Source: Maricaulis virginensis (GTDB lineage Bacteria; Pseudomonadota; Alphaproteobacteria; Caulobacterales; Maricaulaceae). From it: DNA of 64,000 nucleotides. The notes beneath the pieces are model-generated. The model was not told the DNA's origin. It saw nothing but the letters and a program-made list of their open reading frames with translations, and ran no database searches. Made by a program: the position numbers and the translations under genes. The DNA lies in contig NZ_BSFE01000001.1 in the NCBI RefSeq assembly GCF_027922185.1, positions 635,317-699,316 on the forward strand, given 5' to 3'. Positions 9,393 through 17,897 of the stretch are shown in pieces. The number at the start of each line of letters is the position of its first letter. Positions within the stretch are counted from its first letter, which is position 1.

Positions 9393-11348
9393 CTAGCGGT
9401 TCTTGCGGTTCTCGATCAGGTCCTCCACCACGGACGGGTCTGCCAGGGTGGACGTGTCGCCCAGGTTGGAGAAGTCGTTCTCCGCGATCTTGCGCAGGAT
9501 GCGGCGCATGATCTTGCCGGAGCGCGTCTTGGGCAGGCCGGGTGCGAACTGGATCAGGTCCGGCGTCGCCACCGGTCCGATCTCCTGGCGCACCCAGGCC
9601 TTGATCTCGGCGATATCCTCGTCCTCGGCTTTGCGCCCGCCCATCAGGGTGACATAGCAATAGATGCCCTGGCCCTTCACATCATGGGGATAGCCGACCA
9701 CGGCGGCTTCCGCGATATCGTCGTGCGAGACGAGCGCGCTCTCGATCTCCGCCGTGCCGAGCCGGTGGCCGGACACATTCAGCACATCGTCGACCCGGCC
9801 GGTGATCCACCAGTATCCGTCGGTATCGCGCCGGGCGCCGTCGCCGGTGAAATAGTAGCCCGGATAGGCGGTGAAATAGGTGTCGATGAAACGCTGGTGA
9901 TCGCCATAGACGGTGCGCATCTGGCCCGGCCAGGAACGGGCGATCACCAGATTGCCCTCGGCCGCGCCATTGTCGGCCAGACGCTTGCCGTCGGCATCCA
10001 TCAGGGCGGGCTCGACGCCGAAGAAGGGCCGTGTCGCCGAACCCGGCTTCATGTCGGTCACGCCGGGCAGGGGGGTGATCAGTGCGCCGCCCGTTTCGGT
10101 CTGCCACCAGGTATCCACGATCGGACAGCGTTCCTCGCCGACCACGCGGTAATACCAGCACCAGGCTTCCGGATTGATCGGCTCGCCCACCGTGCCCAGC
10201 AGGCGCAGCGAGGCGCGCGAATGCTTCTTCACGGGTTCGTCCCCTTCGCGCATCAGGGCGCGGATGGCGGTCGGTGCGGTGTAGAAGGTGTTGACCTTGT
10301 GCTTGTCGATCACCTGCCAGAACCGGTCCGGTCCCGGCCAGGTCGGCACACCCTCGAACATCAGCGTCGTGGCGCCGTTCGCCAGCGGGCCGTAGACGAT
10401 ATAGGTATGCCCGGTGACCCAGCCGACATCGGCGGTGCACCAGTAGATTTCGCCCGGCCGGTAGTCGAACACGTATTCATGCGTCATCGACGCCCAGACC
10501 ATGTAGCCGCCGGTCGTGTGGAGCACGCCCTTGGGTTTGCCGGTCGAGCCCGACGTGTAGAGGATGAACAGCGGATCCTCGGCGTTCATCGGTTCCGGAT
10601 CGCAGTTCGCATCCTGTCCGGCGACCAGCGTGGCGTAGTCCACATCGCGGGTCTCGTCCCAGGCCACGTCTGCGCCGGTCCGGCGGACGACGATCACCTG
10701 GTCGACATCGCCGGCGCTCTCTACGGCTTTGTCGACATTGGCTTTCAGCGGGATTGTCTTGCCGCCGCGCAGGCCTTCATCGGCCGTGATCACGAACCGG
10801 CTCTCGCAATCGGAAATCCGGCCTGCCAGCGCATCCGGCGAGAAACCGCCGAACACGACCGAATGGACCGCGCCGATCCGGGCGCAGGCCAGCATGGCGT
10901 AGGCGGCCTCCGGGATCATCGGCATGTAGATCGTGACCCGGTCGCCCTTCTGCACACCGATCGATTTAAGCCCGTTGGCCAGGCGGCACACGGCCTCATA
11001 CAGTTGACGATAGGTGATCGCCTTGTCGTCAGCCGGATCGTCGCCCTCCCACAGGATCGCCGTCTCATCGGCCCGTTCGGCGAGGTGACGGTCGATGCAG
11101 TTGACCGAGGCGTTCAGCTTGCCGTCGGCGAACCAGCGGATGTGCAGATCGTCCTTGTCCCAGGACACGTCCGAGATTTCCGTGAAAGGCGTCATCCAGT
11201 CGATCCGCCGCGCTTCCTCGCGCCAGAACCCGTCCGGATCCTCGAGCGAGCGGCGATACATCTGCGTATAGCGCTCCGCATTGATCAGCGCGGTTTCGGC
11301 GCGGCCTTCCGGGACCGGGTAGATTTCGTTGGGATCGTGGTGGGACAT
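9393..11348 (-). CDS. acs: Acetyl-CoA synthetase (AMP-forming)
   Basis: The enzyme activates acetate to acetyl-CoA via acetyl-AMP. The 651-residue length equals the family norm. The P-loop-like YTSGSTGKPKGV motif, the WWQTETGG adenylate motif, the YFTGDGARRD hinge region and the C-terminal PKTRSGKIMRR motif are all present. The lysine of the last motif is the residue whose acetylation switches Acs off in other bacteria. Start at 11348: a GGGAG site lies 8 nt upstream and the protein begins in the usual position. With the aldehyde dehydrogenase upstream and aceA-aceB downstream it completes a path from acetaldehyde to acetyl-CoA and C4 acids. Confidence 0.97.
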   Translation of the reverse strand: MSHHDPNEIYPVPEGRAETALINAERYTQMYRRSLEDPDGFWREEARRIDWMTPFTEISDVSWDKDDLHIRWFADGKLNASVNCIDRHLAERADETAILWEGDDPADDKAITYRQLYEAVCRLANGLKSIGVQKGDRVTIYMPMIPEAAYAMLACARIGAVHSVVFGGFSPDALAGRISDCESRFVITADEGLRGGKTIPLKANVDKAVESAGDVDQVIVVRRTGADVAWDETRDVDYATLVAGQDANCDPEPMNAEDPLFILYTSGSTGKPKGVLHTTGGYMVWASMTHEYVFDYRPGEIYWCTADVGWVTGHTYIVYGPLANGATTLMFEGVPTWPGPDRFWQVIDKHKVNTFYTAPTAIRALMREGDEPVKKHSRASLRLLGTVGEPINPEAWCWYYRVVGEERCPIVDTWWQTETGGALITPLPGVTDMKPGSATRPFFGVEPALMDADGKRLADNGAAEGNLVIARSWPGQMRTVYGDHQRFIDTYFTAYPGYYFTGDGARRDTDGYWWITGRVDDVLNVSGHRLGTAEIESALVSHDDIAEAAVVGYPHDVKGQGIYCYVTLMGGRKAEDEDIAEIKAWVRQEIGPVATPDLIQFAPGLPKTRSGKIMRRILRKIAENDFSNLGDTSTLADPSVVEDLIENRKNR

Positions 11349-11423
11349 GAGGGAACTCCCCGCGCGTTCTGGGCAGATTGTGATTGTTGGAGTGCACGAT
11401 AACGCGTTGTCCGCGTCGCGCAA

Positions 11424-11777
11424 TCACGCCTGCGAGAGCAGGCGGGAGCGGACGAGGAAACGCCGTTCGCGGCCATTGTCGAGCGAGAACATGCCGCCCC
11501 GGCCCGGCACCGCGTCGAGAATGAGCTGGGTATGCTTCCACGCCGCGTACTGGCGGCCGCCGATATAGACCGGCACAGGCCCGATCCATCCCAGCAGGAC
11601 GTCGCTTTCACCGATCCGGAATTCGCCGGCCGGATAGCACATCGGTGACGACCCGTCACAACAGCCGCCGGACTGGTGGATCAGGATGTCGGGATGGTCG
11701 CGCCGGATTTCCGCAATCAGGGCGAGGGCGTCGTCCGTTGCGGTCACGCGGTGTGTGTGGCGGGTCTCGTCGATCAT
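11424..11777 (-). CDS. DUF779 family protein, aldehyde dehydrogenase partner
   Basis: The 117-residue protein has the DUF779 hallmarks HQSGGCCDGSSPMC (four cysteines, likely a metal or redox site) and a C-terminal GMFSLDNGRERRFL segment. DUF779 genes are recurrent neighbours of ExaC/AldA-type aldehyde dehydrogenases, as here, but the biochemical role is not established. The ATG at 11777 with AAGGAAA upstream is preferred over an in-frame start at 11825 that would lie close to the stop of the preceding gene. It is 58 nt downstream of the aldehyde dehydrogenase and 75 nt upstream of acs, so one transcript is likely. Confidence 0.88.
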   Translation of the reverse strand: MIDETRHTHRVTATDDALALIAEIRRDHPDILIHQSGGCCDGSSPMCYPAGEFRIGESDVLLGWIGPVPVYIGGRQYAAWKHTQLILDAVPGRGGMFSLDNGRERRFLVRSRLLSQA

Positions 11778-11835
11778 GCCGGTTTCCTTGCGATGCGTAC
11801 GGGGCCGGCGAACCGGCCCCGCCACGGGGCGGTGA

Positions 11836-13356
11836 TCAGAAGAAGCCCAGCTTTTTCGCGCTGTAGCTGACCAGCATGTTCTTGGTCTGCTGATAGTGGT
11901 CCAGCATCATCTTGTGGGTCTCCCGGCCCACGCCCGATTGCTTGTAGCCGCCGAACGCCGCATGGGCCGGGTAGGCATGATAGCAATTGGTCCAGACCCG
12001 TCCGGCCTGGATGCCGCGGCCAAAGCGGTAGCAGGTATTGGCGCTGCGGCTCCACACACCGGCCCCCAGGCCGTAGAGCGTGTCATTGGCGATCGCCAGG
12101 GCCTCGGCCTCGTCCTTGAAGGTCGTCACGGCCACAACGGGACCGAAAATCTCCTCCTGGAAGACCCGCATCCGGTTGTGACCCTTCAGCACGGTGGGCT
12201 GGACATAGTGTCCGCCGGCAAGGTCGTCGCCGACCTGGCCTTCACCGCCGCCGATCAGCACTTCGGCGCCTTCCTGGCGGCCGATATCGAGATAGGCGAG
12301 GATCTTTTCCTTCTGCTCCGAGGATGCCTGGGCACCGATCATGGTTTCCGGGTCCAGCGGATTGCCCTGCTTGATGGCGGCAACGCGCTGCAGCGCCCGC
12401 TCCATGAAGCGCTCATAGATGTCCTCATGGATCAGCGCGCGCGACGGACAGGTGCACACCTCGCCCTGGTTCAGTGCGAACATGGCAAAGCCCTCGATCG
12501 CCTTGTCGAAGAAGTCGTCATCGGCGTCGGCCACGTCCTTGAAGAAGATGTTGGGCGACTTGCCGCCCAGTTCCAGCGTCACCGGGATCAGGTTTTCCGA
12601 GGCGTATTGCATGATCAGACGCCCGGTCGTGGTCTCGCCCGTGAAGGCGATCTTCGCGATCCGGCTGGAGGAAGCGAGGGGCTTGCCGGCTTCCAGACCG
12701 AAACCGGAAACGATGTTCAGCACGCCCGGCGGCAGCAGATCGCCGATCAGCTCGGCCCAGACCAGGATGCTGGCCGGCGTTTGCTCGGCCGGTTTCAGCA
12801 CCACGCAATTGCCGGCCGCCAGGGCCGGGGCCAGCTTCCAGGCCGCCATCAGCAGCGGGAAGTTCCAGGGAATGATCTGGCCGACCACGCCCAGCGGTTC
12901 ATGGAAGTGGTAGGCCACCGTGTCGGCATCGATCTCGGCGAGCGAGCCTTCCTGGGCCCGGATGCAGCCGGCGAAATAGCGGAAATGGTCGATCGCGAGC
13001 GGAATGTCCGCCGCCATGGTCTCGCGGATCGGCTTGCCATTGTCCCAGGTTTCCGCCGTCGCCAGCCTCTCGAGATTGGCTTCCATCCGGTCGGCGATGG
13101 CGTAGAGCGCGGCGGCGCGCTCGGCGACGGCTGTGTGGCCCCAGGCATCCCTGGCGGCGTGGGCGGCGTCGAGTGCGGCCTCGACATCCTGCGCGTCCGA
13201 GCGGGCGATCTCGCAGATCGGCCGGCCATTGATCGGCGAGGTGTTGGTGAAGTAGCGGCCGGCAGCGGGGGCGCGCCAGCTGCCGCCGATGAAATTGTCA
13301 TAGCGCGCCGTGAAGGGCGCACGGGTGTCGCGGTCGATCTGTGTGATGACGTTCAT
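11836..13356 (-). CDS. NAD-dependent aldehyde dehydrogenase, ExaC/AldB (acetaldehyde) type
   Basis: The 506-residue protein is a full ALDH: IIPWNFPLLM (cofactor), FTGETTTGR, the general-base motif LELGGKSPN and the nucleophile motif NQGEVCTCPSR are all visible. Sequence style and the DUF779 and acs neighbours point to the ExaC/AldB branch, which oxidises acetaldehyde to acetate in ethanol and ethanolamine metabolism. No alcohol dehydrogenase is present in this window. The ATG at 13356 has a GGGAGGAAGAC leader. The upstream 132-nt gap contains a 13-bp inverted repeat and then the GAF-Fis regulator gene in the same orientation. Confidence 0.93.
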   Translation of the reverse strand: MNVITQIDRDTRAPFTARYDNFIGGSWRAPAAGRYFTNTSPINGRPICEIARSDAQDVEAALDAAHAARDAWGHTAVAERAAALYAIADRMEANLERLATAETWDNGKPIRETMAADIPLAIDHFRYFAGCIRAQEGSLAEIDADTVAYHFHEPLGVVGQIIPWNFPLLMAAWKLAPALAAGNCVVLKPAEQTPASILVWAELIGDLLPPGVLNIVSGFGLEAGKPLASSSRIAKIAFTGETTTGRLIMQYASENLIPVTLELGGKSPNIFFKDVADADDDFFDKAIEGFAMFALNQGEVCTCPSRALIHEDIYERFMERALQRVAAIKQGNPLDPETMIGAQASSEQKEKILAYLDIGRQEGAEVLIGGGEGQVGDDLAGGHYVQPTVLKGHNRMRVFQEEIFGPVVAVTTFKDEAEALAIANDTLYGLGAGVWSRSANTCYRFGRGIQAGRVWTNCYHAYPAHAAFGGYKQSGVGRETHKMMLDHYQQTKNMLVSYSAKKLGFF

Positions 13357-13452
13357 GTCTTCCTCCCATGGAAACGAGCCCTTTGCGGGCCTCTGGGAGA
13401 AAGTCTGCGTAGCCGGGTGTGCGACTGTCTGCCCCGTCGCGGCGAGCGGAAT

Positions 13453-13484
13453 GCCGGACTGTCTCGCTGGTGAGACAGTCCGGC
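13453..13484. promoter_or_regulatory. 13-bp inverted repeat, operator or terminator of the GAF-Fis gene
   Basis: GCCGGACTGTCTC (13453-13465) and GAGACAGTCCGGC (13472-13484) are perfectly complementary with a 6-nt loop. The repeat begins 5 nt beyond the regulator stop codon and about 97 nt upstream of the aldehyde dehydrogenase start. No T run follows on the minus strand. A further GACTGTCT half-copy occurs near 13422. The TGTCTC-N6-GAGACA core has the dyad form expected for an NtrC/AcoR-class binding site, so it may be either an operator or an RNA hairpin. Confidence 0.5.
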
Positions 13485-13488
13485 GGTG

Positions 13489-14436
13489 CTATTCGATACC
13501 GAGGCGCTTCATGCGGCGGTAAAGCGTGGCGCGGCCGATCCCCAGCTCGCGGGCTGTCGCGCTGGCATTGCCGTTATTGCGGGCCAGGGCCCGGCGAATC
13601 TCGCTGCGCTCTGCAGCATCGAAACCGGGCATTACAGAGCCGGCCGAAAGCAGGTCCGCCGCGGGCCGTGGCGATGCCAGGCTGGCATCGTCCAGACCCA
13701 GCCCCTGCCGCGCCGCGCGCGTAGCGCCGACGACGAGATCATCGCTGTCGACAGCCAGCAGGGCCGGGCCCCGGGCGCTGTCGCCGGGGGCGACCAGGAT
13801 GCGGTGACCGGAAAAGGCGGCGCTGAAATGTTCCGCCTCGATCCGCCGTGCCGCTTCCGTGACGATATTCCCGATCAGACCGGTGAGGCTTTCATTCATG
13901 TCCCGCCGGCAGGACGAGACGTCCAGCGCACCGGCCAGCCGTCCGCGCTCGTCGAAGATCGGCGCGTCCATACAGCTCATCCCGGTATTGCGGCTGTGAA
14001 AATGCTGGTCGCGATGGATGGTCACGGCGCGCTTTTCCACCAGGCAGGTGCCGATCCCGTTTGTGCCTTCGCTCGCTTCGCTCCACACCGCGCCGGTCCA
14101 CAGACCCCACCGGTTGAAGGCGGGGTCGTGCGATGGCGATCCCTGCCGTTCCAGCACCACGCCGTCGGCATCGGTGAGAAGAACACAGCACCCGCTGTCG
14201 CCGACCGTCTGCAGGAGCCGCGTCATCGCCGGCCGGGCGATCGACAGAAGCCGGCCGGCCTGCTCGCGCGCCTGATCGAGTTCCCGGCCGGTGAGCCGTT
14301 CGGGCGCTTGCGGAGTGTCCGGGTCGAGGTGGTGGTAATTGAGCGAGCGCGACCAGGATGCTGCCACGAAGGACCGCGCAACGGCGCTGTCGCTGCTGGC
14401 GGTGCTGAAGACAAGATCGGCGTGCCTGGCCTGCAC
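13489..14436 (-). CDS. AcoR-like GAF-Fis transcriptional regulator lacking the AAA+ domain
   Basis: The 315-residue protein matches AcoR-type regulators at both ends. It has an N-terminal GAF-type sensory region (SEASEGTNGIGTCL and DAPIFDERGRLAGALDVS) and a C-terminal Fis helix-turn-helix (NNGNASATARELGIGRATLYRRM). The central sigma-54-interacting AAA+ ATPase domain of about 240 residues, with GAFTGA, is completely absent. Such short forms cannot open sigma-54 promoters and probably work by contact with sigma-70 or as repressors. Position upstream of the aldehyde dehydrogenase makes it the candidate regulator of that operon. The start codon is GTG. Confidence 0.85.
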   Translation of the reverse strand: MQARHADLVFSTASSDSAVARSFVAASWSRSLNYHHLDPDTPQAPERLTGRELDQAREQAGRLLSIARPAMTRLLQTVGDSGCCVLLTDADGVVLERQGSPSHDPAFNRWGLWTGAVWSEASEGTNGIGTCLVEKRAVTIHRDQHFHSRNTGMSCMDAPIFDERGRLAGALDVSSCRRDMNESLTGLIGNIVTEAARRIEAEHFSAAFSGHRILVAPGDSARGPALLAVDSDDLVVGATRAARQGLGLDDASLASPRPAADLLSAGSVMPGFDAAERSEIRRALARNNGNASATARELGIGRATLYRRMKRLGIE

Positions 14437-14540
14437 GGGCGCTCCCCGGTGAAGTTGGTCGCGGTCTTTGCGAGCCGCGTTACACGAAGACTGACACGAA
14501 ACCGCGCCGCGTCAAAACGGCGGGGCGTCATCGTTTATGT

Positions 14541-16295
14541 TCAGCCTTCGGCGCGCAGCGTGGTCGCCGGGTCGAGGGTGCGCAGGGCGGCGTAGTGGGA
14601 CAGGAAGACCTGGCCGGACAATTCGTCGAACAGGCCGGCCTTGATCAGCCCGTCGGCCACGGGGCCTTTCACCTCTGACAGGTGCAGGCGAATGCCCGCC
14701 TCCTGAAGCCGGGCATTGATGGTGCGCAGGCTGCCGAGCGCACTCGCATCGACGAAATTCACCGCCGGGCACATCAGGACGAGATCGGTCATCTCCGGCT
14801 CGCCGGCTGCGATCCGCGCGATCAGCTCTTCCAGGAAGCGCGCATTGGCGAAGTAGAGCGCGCTGTCGACCCGCAGCGAGACCACATGCGGCGAGACGAT
14901 CACGTCATGCCGGTCGACATTGCGGAAATGGTGCGTGCCCGGCACCTGTCCCAGCCGCGCCCAGTGCGGCCGCATCGTGCGCTGGAGCACCAGTCCGACC
15001 GAGACGGCAACGCCCAGCGTCAGGCCGAACTCGATACCCAGGAAGAGCACGCCGAACAGGGTCAGGAAGGCTGCCGCGCCGTCGGACCGGGAGTAGGTCC
15101 AGGCGTGCCAGGCGCCCTTGAAGTCCGCGAGCTTCCAGATGGCCGCCAGGATGGTTGCGGCCAGCGTGGCCTTGGGCAGGTGATGGAAAGCCGGGGTCAG
15201 GAAGGCTGCGACGAGCAGGATGAGCAGCGCTGTAAAAACGCCGGCATAGGGTGTGCGGGCACCGGCAGTCTCGTTGACGACCGAGCGTGCGAAGCCGCCC
15301 GTCACCGGATAGCCGCCGGTCAGCGCCGCCGCGGCATTGGCTGCGCCCAGGCCGAAAAGTTCGCGATTGGGCTGGATGTGTTCGCGATGCTTGGCAGCCA
15401 GTGACTGGCCCACCGAGACGCTCTCGACAAACCCGATCAGGGAGATCAGGGCCGCCGGTCCGAGCAGGGCGCGCCAGGTCTGGAGATCGACAGTCGGGAA
15501 TTGCAGGGGCGGCAGGCCGGAGGGCAGGCTGCCGACAATCGCGAGGCCGGTCTGCTCGTTGAGGTGCAGCGTCCATGCCGCGATTGTCGCCGCGGCGACC
15601 AGAGCCGCAGGTGCAGCGCGCACCAGGCTGTCGCTGAGGGCCTTGCCGAGACCGATGCGCTGCAGGAGGGCCGGCAGGACGCCCCGCGTCATCAGCAGGA
15701 AAGCCAGGCTGGCACCGCCCACAAGAAGAGCGATCCCGTCAAAACCGGCAAGGCCCTGGACAAAGGTCATCGCCAGCTCGGGCAGGGTCGCGCCATGCAT
15801 GTCGATCCCCAGCATATGGCGCAGTTGACTGGCGATGATCAGCACGGTCGACGCGGTGATGAAGGCATCGACCACCGGCCGGCTGAGGAAATTGGCGACA
15901 CTGCCGAGGCGGAACACGCCGAACAGAAGAAGAAAGAGGCTCGACAGCAGGGCCAGCGCTCCGGCCGCCGCTATCTGGTCGGCGGGATTGTCCAGACCGA
16001 GCGAGCCGACAGCCGCTGCCGTCATCAGTGAAACGACGGCGACAGGGCCGACCGCCAGGACGCGGCTGGAGCCGAACAGGGCATAGGCGATCAGCGGAGC
16101 GATGGACGCGTAGAGGCCTGCCTGCGGCGGAAGCCCCGCCAGCAGCGCATAGGCGAGGCTCTGCGGGATCAGCAGGATTGCGGTGACCACGCTCGCCAGC
16201 GCGTCGGCGCCCAGCGTCGCGCGGTCATAGGTTTTCAGCCAGCCGAGCCCCGGCAGGAAACGGGCAGCGCGATCGAGGAGTGTGTCAGACCGCAT
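14541..16295 (-). CDS. SulP-family anion permease with STAS domain
   Basis: The 584-residue protein has a SulP membrane core of 10-14 helices, beginning with the signature region LLIPQSLAYALLAGLPPQAG and including TGGYPVTGGFARS. A cytoplasmic STAS domain follows (about residues 430-560, MCPAVNFVDASALGSL). Family members carry sulfate, bicarbonate or other anions. The start at 16295 overlaps the upstream dioxygenase gene by 11 nt, so translation is coupled. In the bigR-blh context, sulfate or sulfite export after sulfide oxidation is the simplest role, but uptake cannot be excluded from sequence. Confidence 0.9.
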   Translation of the reverse strand: MRSDTLLDRAARFLPGLGWLKTYDRATLGADALASVVTAILLIPQSLAYALLAGLPPQAGLYASIAPLIAYALFGSSRVLAVGPVAVVSLMTAAAVGSLGLDNPADQIAAAGALALLSSLFLLLFGVFRLGSVANFLSRPVVDAFITASTVLIIASQLRHMLGIDMHGATLPELAMTFVQGLAGFDGIALLVGGASLAFLLMTRGVLPALLQRIGLGKALSDSLVRAAPAALVAAATIAAWTLHLNEQTGLAIVGSLPSGLPPLQFPTVDLQTWRALLGPAALISLIGFVESVSVGQSLAAKHREHIQPNRELFGLGAANAAAALTGGYPVTGGFARSVVNETAGARTPYAGVFTALLILLVAAFLTPAFHHLPKATLAATILAAIWKLADFKGAWHAWTYSRSDGAAAFLTLFGVLFLGIEFGLTLGVAVSVGLVLQRTMRPHWARLGQVPGTHHFRNVDRHDVIVSPHVVSLRVDSALYFANARFLEELIARIAAGEPEMTDLVLMCPAVNFVDASALGSLRTINARLQEAGIRLHLSEVKGPVADGLIKAGLFDELSGQVFLSHYAALRTLDPATTLRAEG

Positions 16296-17151
16296 CGATC
16301 GGCAGTTTGAGGTAGCGTAGGCCGTTGGCGGCCGGTTCGGGCAGATTGCCGGCACGCATATTGATCTGCACCGAGGGCAGGATCAGACGGGGCATGTCCA
16401 GCGTGGCATCGCGCTCGGTCCGCCAGGCCACGAACTCGTCTTCGCTGGTCCGGGCATTGAGATGGATATTGCCGGCCTTTTCCTCGGCGACCGTGGTCTC
16501 CCAGGCGAAGAAGTCACGGCCCGGCGCCTTGTAGTCGTGGCACATGAAAAGACGGGTCTCGTCGGGCAGGGCGTAGATCTTCTGCACAGAGTGGTAGAGC
16601 TGGCGCGCATCGCCGCCCGGGAAGTCGCAGCGCGCGGTACCGAAGTCCGGCATGAACAGCGTGTCGCCGACAAAGGCGGCGTCGCCGATATGATAGACCA
16701 TGCAGGCGGGGGTGTGGCCTGGCGTGTGGATGGCCTCGGCCTCGATATTGCCGATCGAGAAGCGCTCGCCGTCCTGGAAGAGATGGCCGAACTGCGAGCC
16801 GTCGCGGGCGAAATCCGGACCGGCATCGAACAGGTCGCCGAACACTTTCTGCACGTCCGTCACATGACCGCCGATGCCGATCTTTCCACCCAGCCGGCTC
16901 TGGATATAGGGCGCCGCTGACAGGTGATCGGCATGGACATGGGTTTCCAGGATCCAGTCGACCGTCAGGCCCGCTGCTTTCACATACTCGATGATCGCGT
17001 TCGCCGAATGGGTCGCCGTACGGCCGGAGGCCTGATCGAAATCCAGCACGCTGTCGATGATCGCCGCGCGGTCCGTCTCGGGATCCGACACGACATAGGA
17101 GATCGTGAAAGTATCCGGGTCGAAGAAGGACTTTACGGCAAGCTGGGTCAT
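16285..17151 (-). CDS. blh: Persulfide dioxygenase-like MBL-fold protein (Blh/ETHE1 group)
   Basis: The 288-residue metallo-beta-lactamase-fold protein has ETHVHADH (metal motif), HTPGHTPACM and GDTLFMPDFGTARCDFPGGD. The last is diagnostic of the ETHE1/Blh persulfide dioxygenase group, which converts glutathione persulfide to sulfite with a single iron. The length exceeds ETHE1 by a C-terminal extension typical of BigR-linked Blh. The ATG at 17151 fits the family N-terminus; an upstream frame to 17214 crosses the putative operator and is rejected. It is the second gene of bigR-blh-sulP. Confidence 0.9.
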   Translation of the reverse strand: MTQLAVKSFFDPDTFTISYVVSDPETDRAAIIDSVLDFDQASGRTATHSANAIIEYVKAAGLTVDWILETHVHADHLSAAPYIQSRLGGKIGIGGHVTDVQKVFGDLFDAGPDFARDGSQFGHLFQDGERFSIGNIEAEAIHTPGHTPACMVYHIGDAAFVGDTLFMPDFGTARCDFPGGDARQLYHSVQKIYALPDETRLFMCHDYKAPGRDFFAWETTVAEEKAGNIHLNARTSEDEFVAWRTERDATLDMPRLILPSVQINMRAGNLPEPAANGLRYLKLPIDAV

Positions 17152-17201
17152 GATGGTGGCGGGCTCCTGGCGGATTACTCGGACTCGATATAGGTTATGT
17201 G

Positions 17202-17219
17202 CATATTCATGCAAATATG
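17202..17219. promoter_or_regulatory. Candidate BigR operator upstream of blh
   Basis: CATATT (17202-17207) and AATATG (17214-17219) form an inverted repeat with a 6-nt spacer. It lies inside the AT-rich part of the 108-nt bigR-blh gap, 51 nt upstream of the blh start. BigR/SqrR regulators bind AT-rich dyads in this position. Assignment is by context. Confidence 0.45.
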
Positions 17220-17259
17220 AAGCTATGCGGCGCGCGGTCGCAGGCGGCGACTGTCTAGC

Positions 17260-17562
17260 CTATCCGGCGGGCCGGCAATAGGTGTCGTAGAGGGTGGATA
17301 TCAGGTGTTCCAGCCGCGTGTCGGCGAGGGCGTAGTAGATGGTCTGTCCGTCGCGCCGCGTCCGCACCAGCCCCTTGTTGCGCAGGATTGCCAATTGCTG
17401 CGACATCGCCTGGGCCCGCATGTCCAGCGCCTCGGCGAGTTCGCCGACCGATCGCTCCTTTTCCACCATGGCGCACATGGCGAGAAGACGATTGGGGTGG
17501 GCGAGGGTCTTCATGATCTCGGACACCTCCTCGGCGACCGGCCGCATGTCGTCGTATTGCAT
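17260..17562 (-). CDS. bigR: BigR/SqrR-type ArsR-family persulfide-responsive repressor
   Basis: The 100-residue protein is a winged-helix ArsR/SmtB repressor (recognition region MRAQAMSQQLAILRNKGLV). It keeps two cysteines, Cys30 in LLAMC and Cys96 near the C-terminus, 66 residues apart. BigR and SqrR sense persulfide by forming a sulfur bridge between cysteines with this same spacing. Linkage to a persulfide dioxygenase supports the call. The ATG at 17562 is preferred; the longer frame to 17700 has a basic, proline-rich, non-family leader. It probably autoregulates and represses blh-sulP. Confidence 0.9.
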   Translation of the reverse strand: MQYDDMRPVAEEVSEIMKTLAHPNRLLAMCAMVEKERSVGELAEALDMRAQAMSQQLAILRNKGLVRTRRDGQTIYYALADTRLEHLISTLYDTYCRPAG

Positions 17563-17652
17563 GGTGTGCCTGCAGGAGTTTGTAGCTACAGGGGTGTGTA
17601 GGTGATTGCGGGGTGTGGGGGAAGGGGCCGGAGTAGGTTCATCTCCAAACAC

Positions 17653-17786
17653 CGTCATCCGCCGGCTTGTCCGGGGGACCTCAACCCTCCTGCTGGACAT
17701 TGGCTTCGCGACGTCATGACCGGGCTCTTCGCCAGGTTGGCGGAGGTCCCCCGGATCCCTGCTGACGCAGTGACCGTGGGATGACG
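17653..17786. repeat. Intergenic imperfect inverted repeat between bigR and the his operon
   Basis: The bigR-to-his gap (17563-17897) is non-coding. The block starts with CGTCATCC and ends with GGGATGACG. An inner pair of perfect 12-bp arms, CCGGGGGACCTC (17671-17682) and GAGGTCCCCCGG (17743-17754), would fold into a long hairpin. The rest of the gap contains only the his operator and leader. Confidence 0.7.
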
Positions 17787-17849
17787 AGGTATTGGCCGTA
17801 TTGAAGAAGCGGCTTGCGTCGAGCTGCCCATCAACTGAAATGGGCTATT

Positions 17850-17867
17850 GTGTTAGCGCGCTAATAC
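17850..17867. promoter_or_regulatory. Palindromic operator of the his operon
   Basis: GTGTTAGCGCGCTAATAC is an 18-bp near-perfect palindrome (one mismatched pair) located 31-48 nt upstream of the TrpR-like gene that heads the operon. The position fits promoter occlusion and autoregulation by the TrpR-like protein. TrpR-family HisR regulators are predicted for xanthomonad his operons; binding here is inferred. Confidence 0.65.
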
Positions 17868-17897
17868 GCTATATCGGCCCTCAAGGAGACCGGACCC

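Noticed and set aside
17563..17700. N-terminal extension of the BigR-type repressor
   Set aside because: The extra residues are basic and Pro-rich, unlike ArsR proteins, and the region is repeat-like. ATG at 17562 fits the family.
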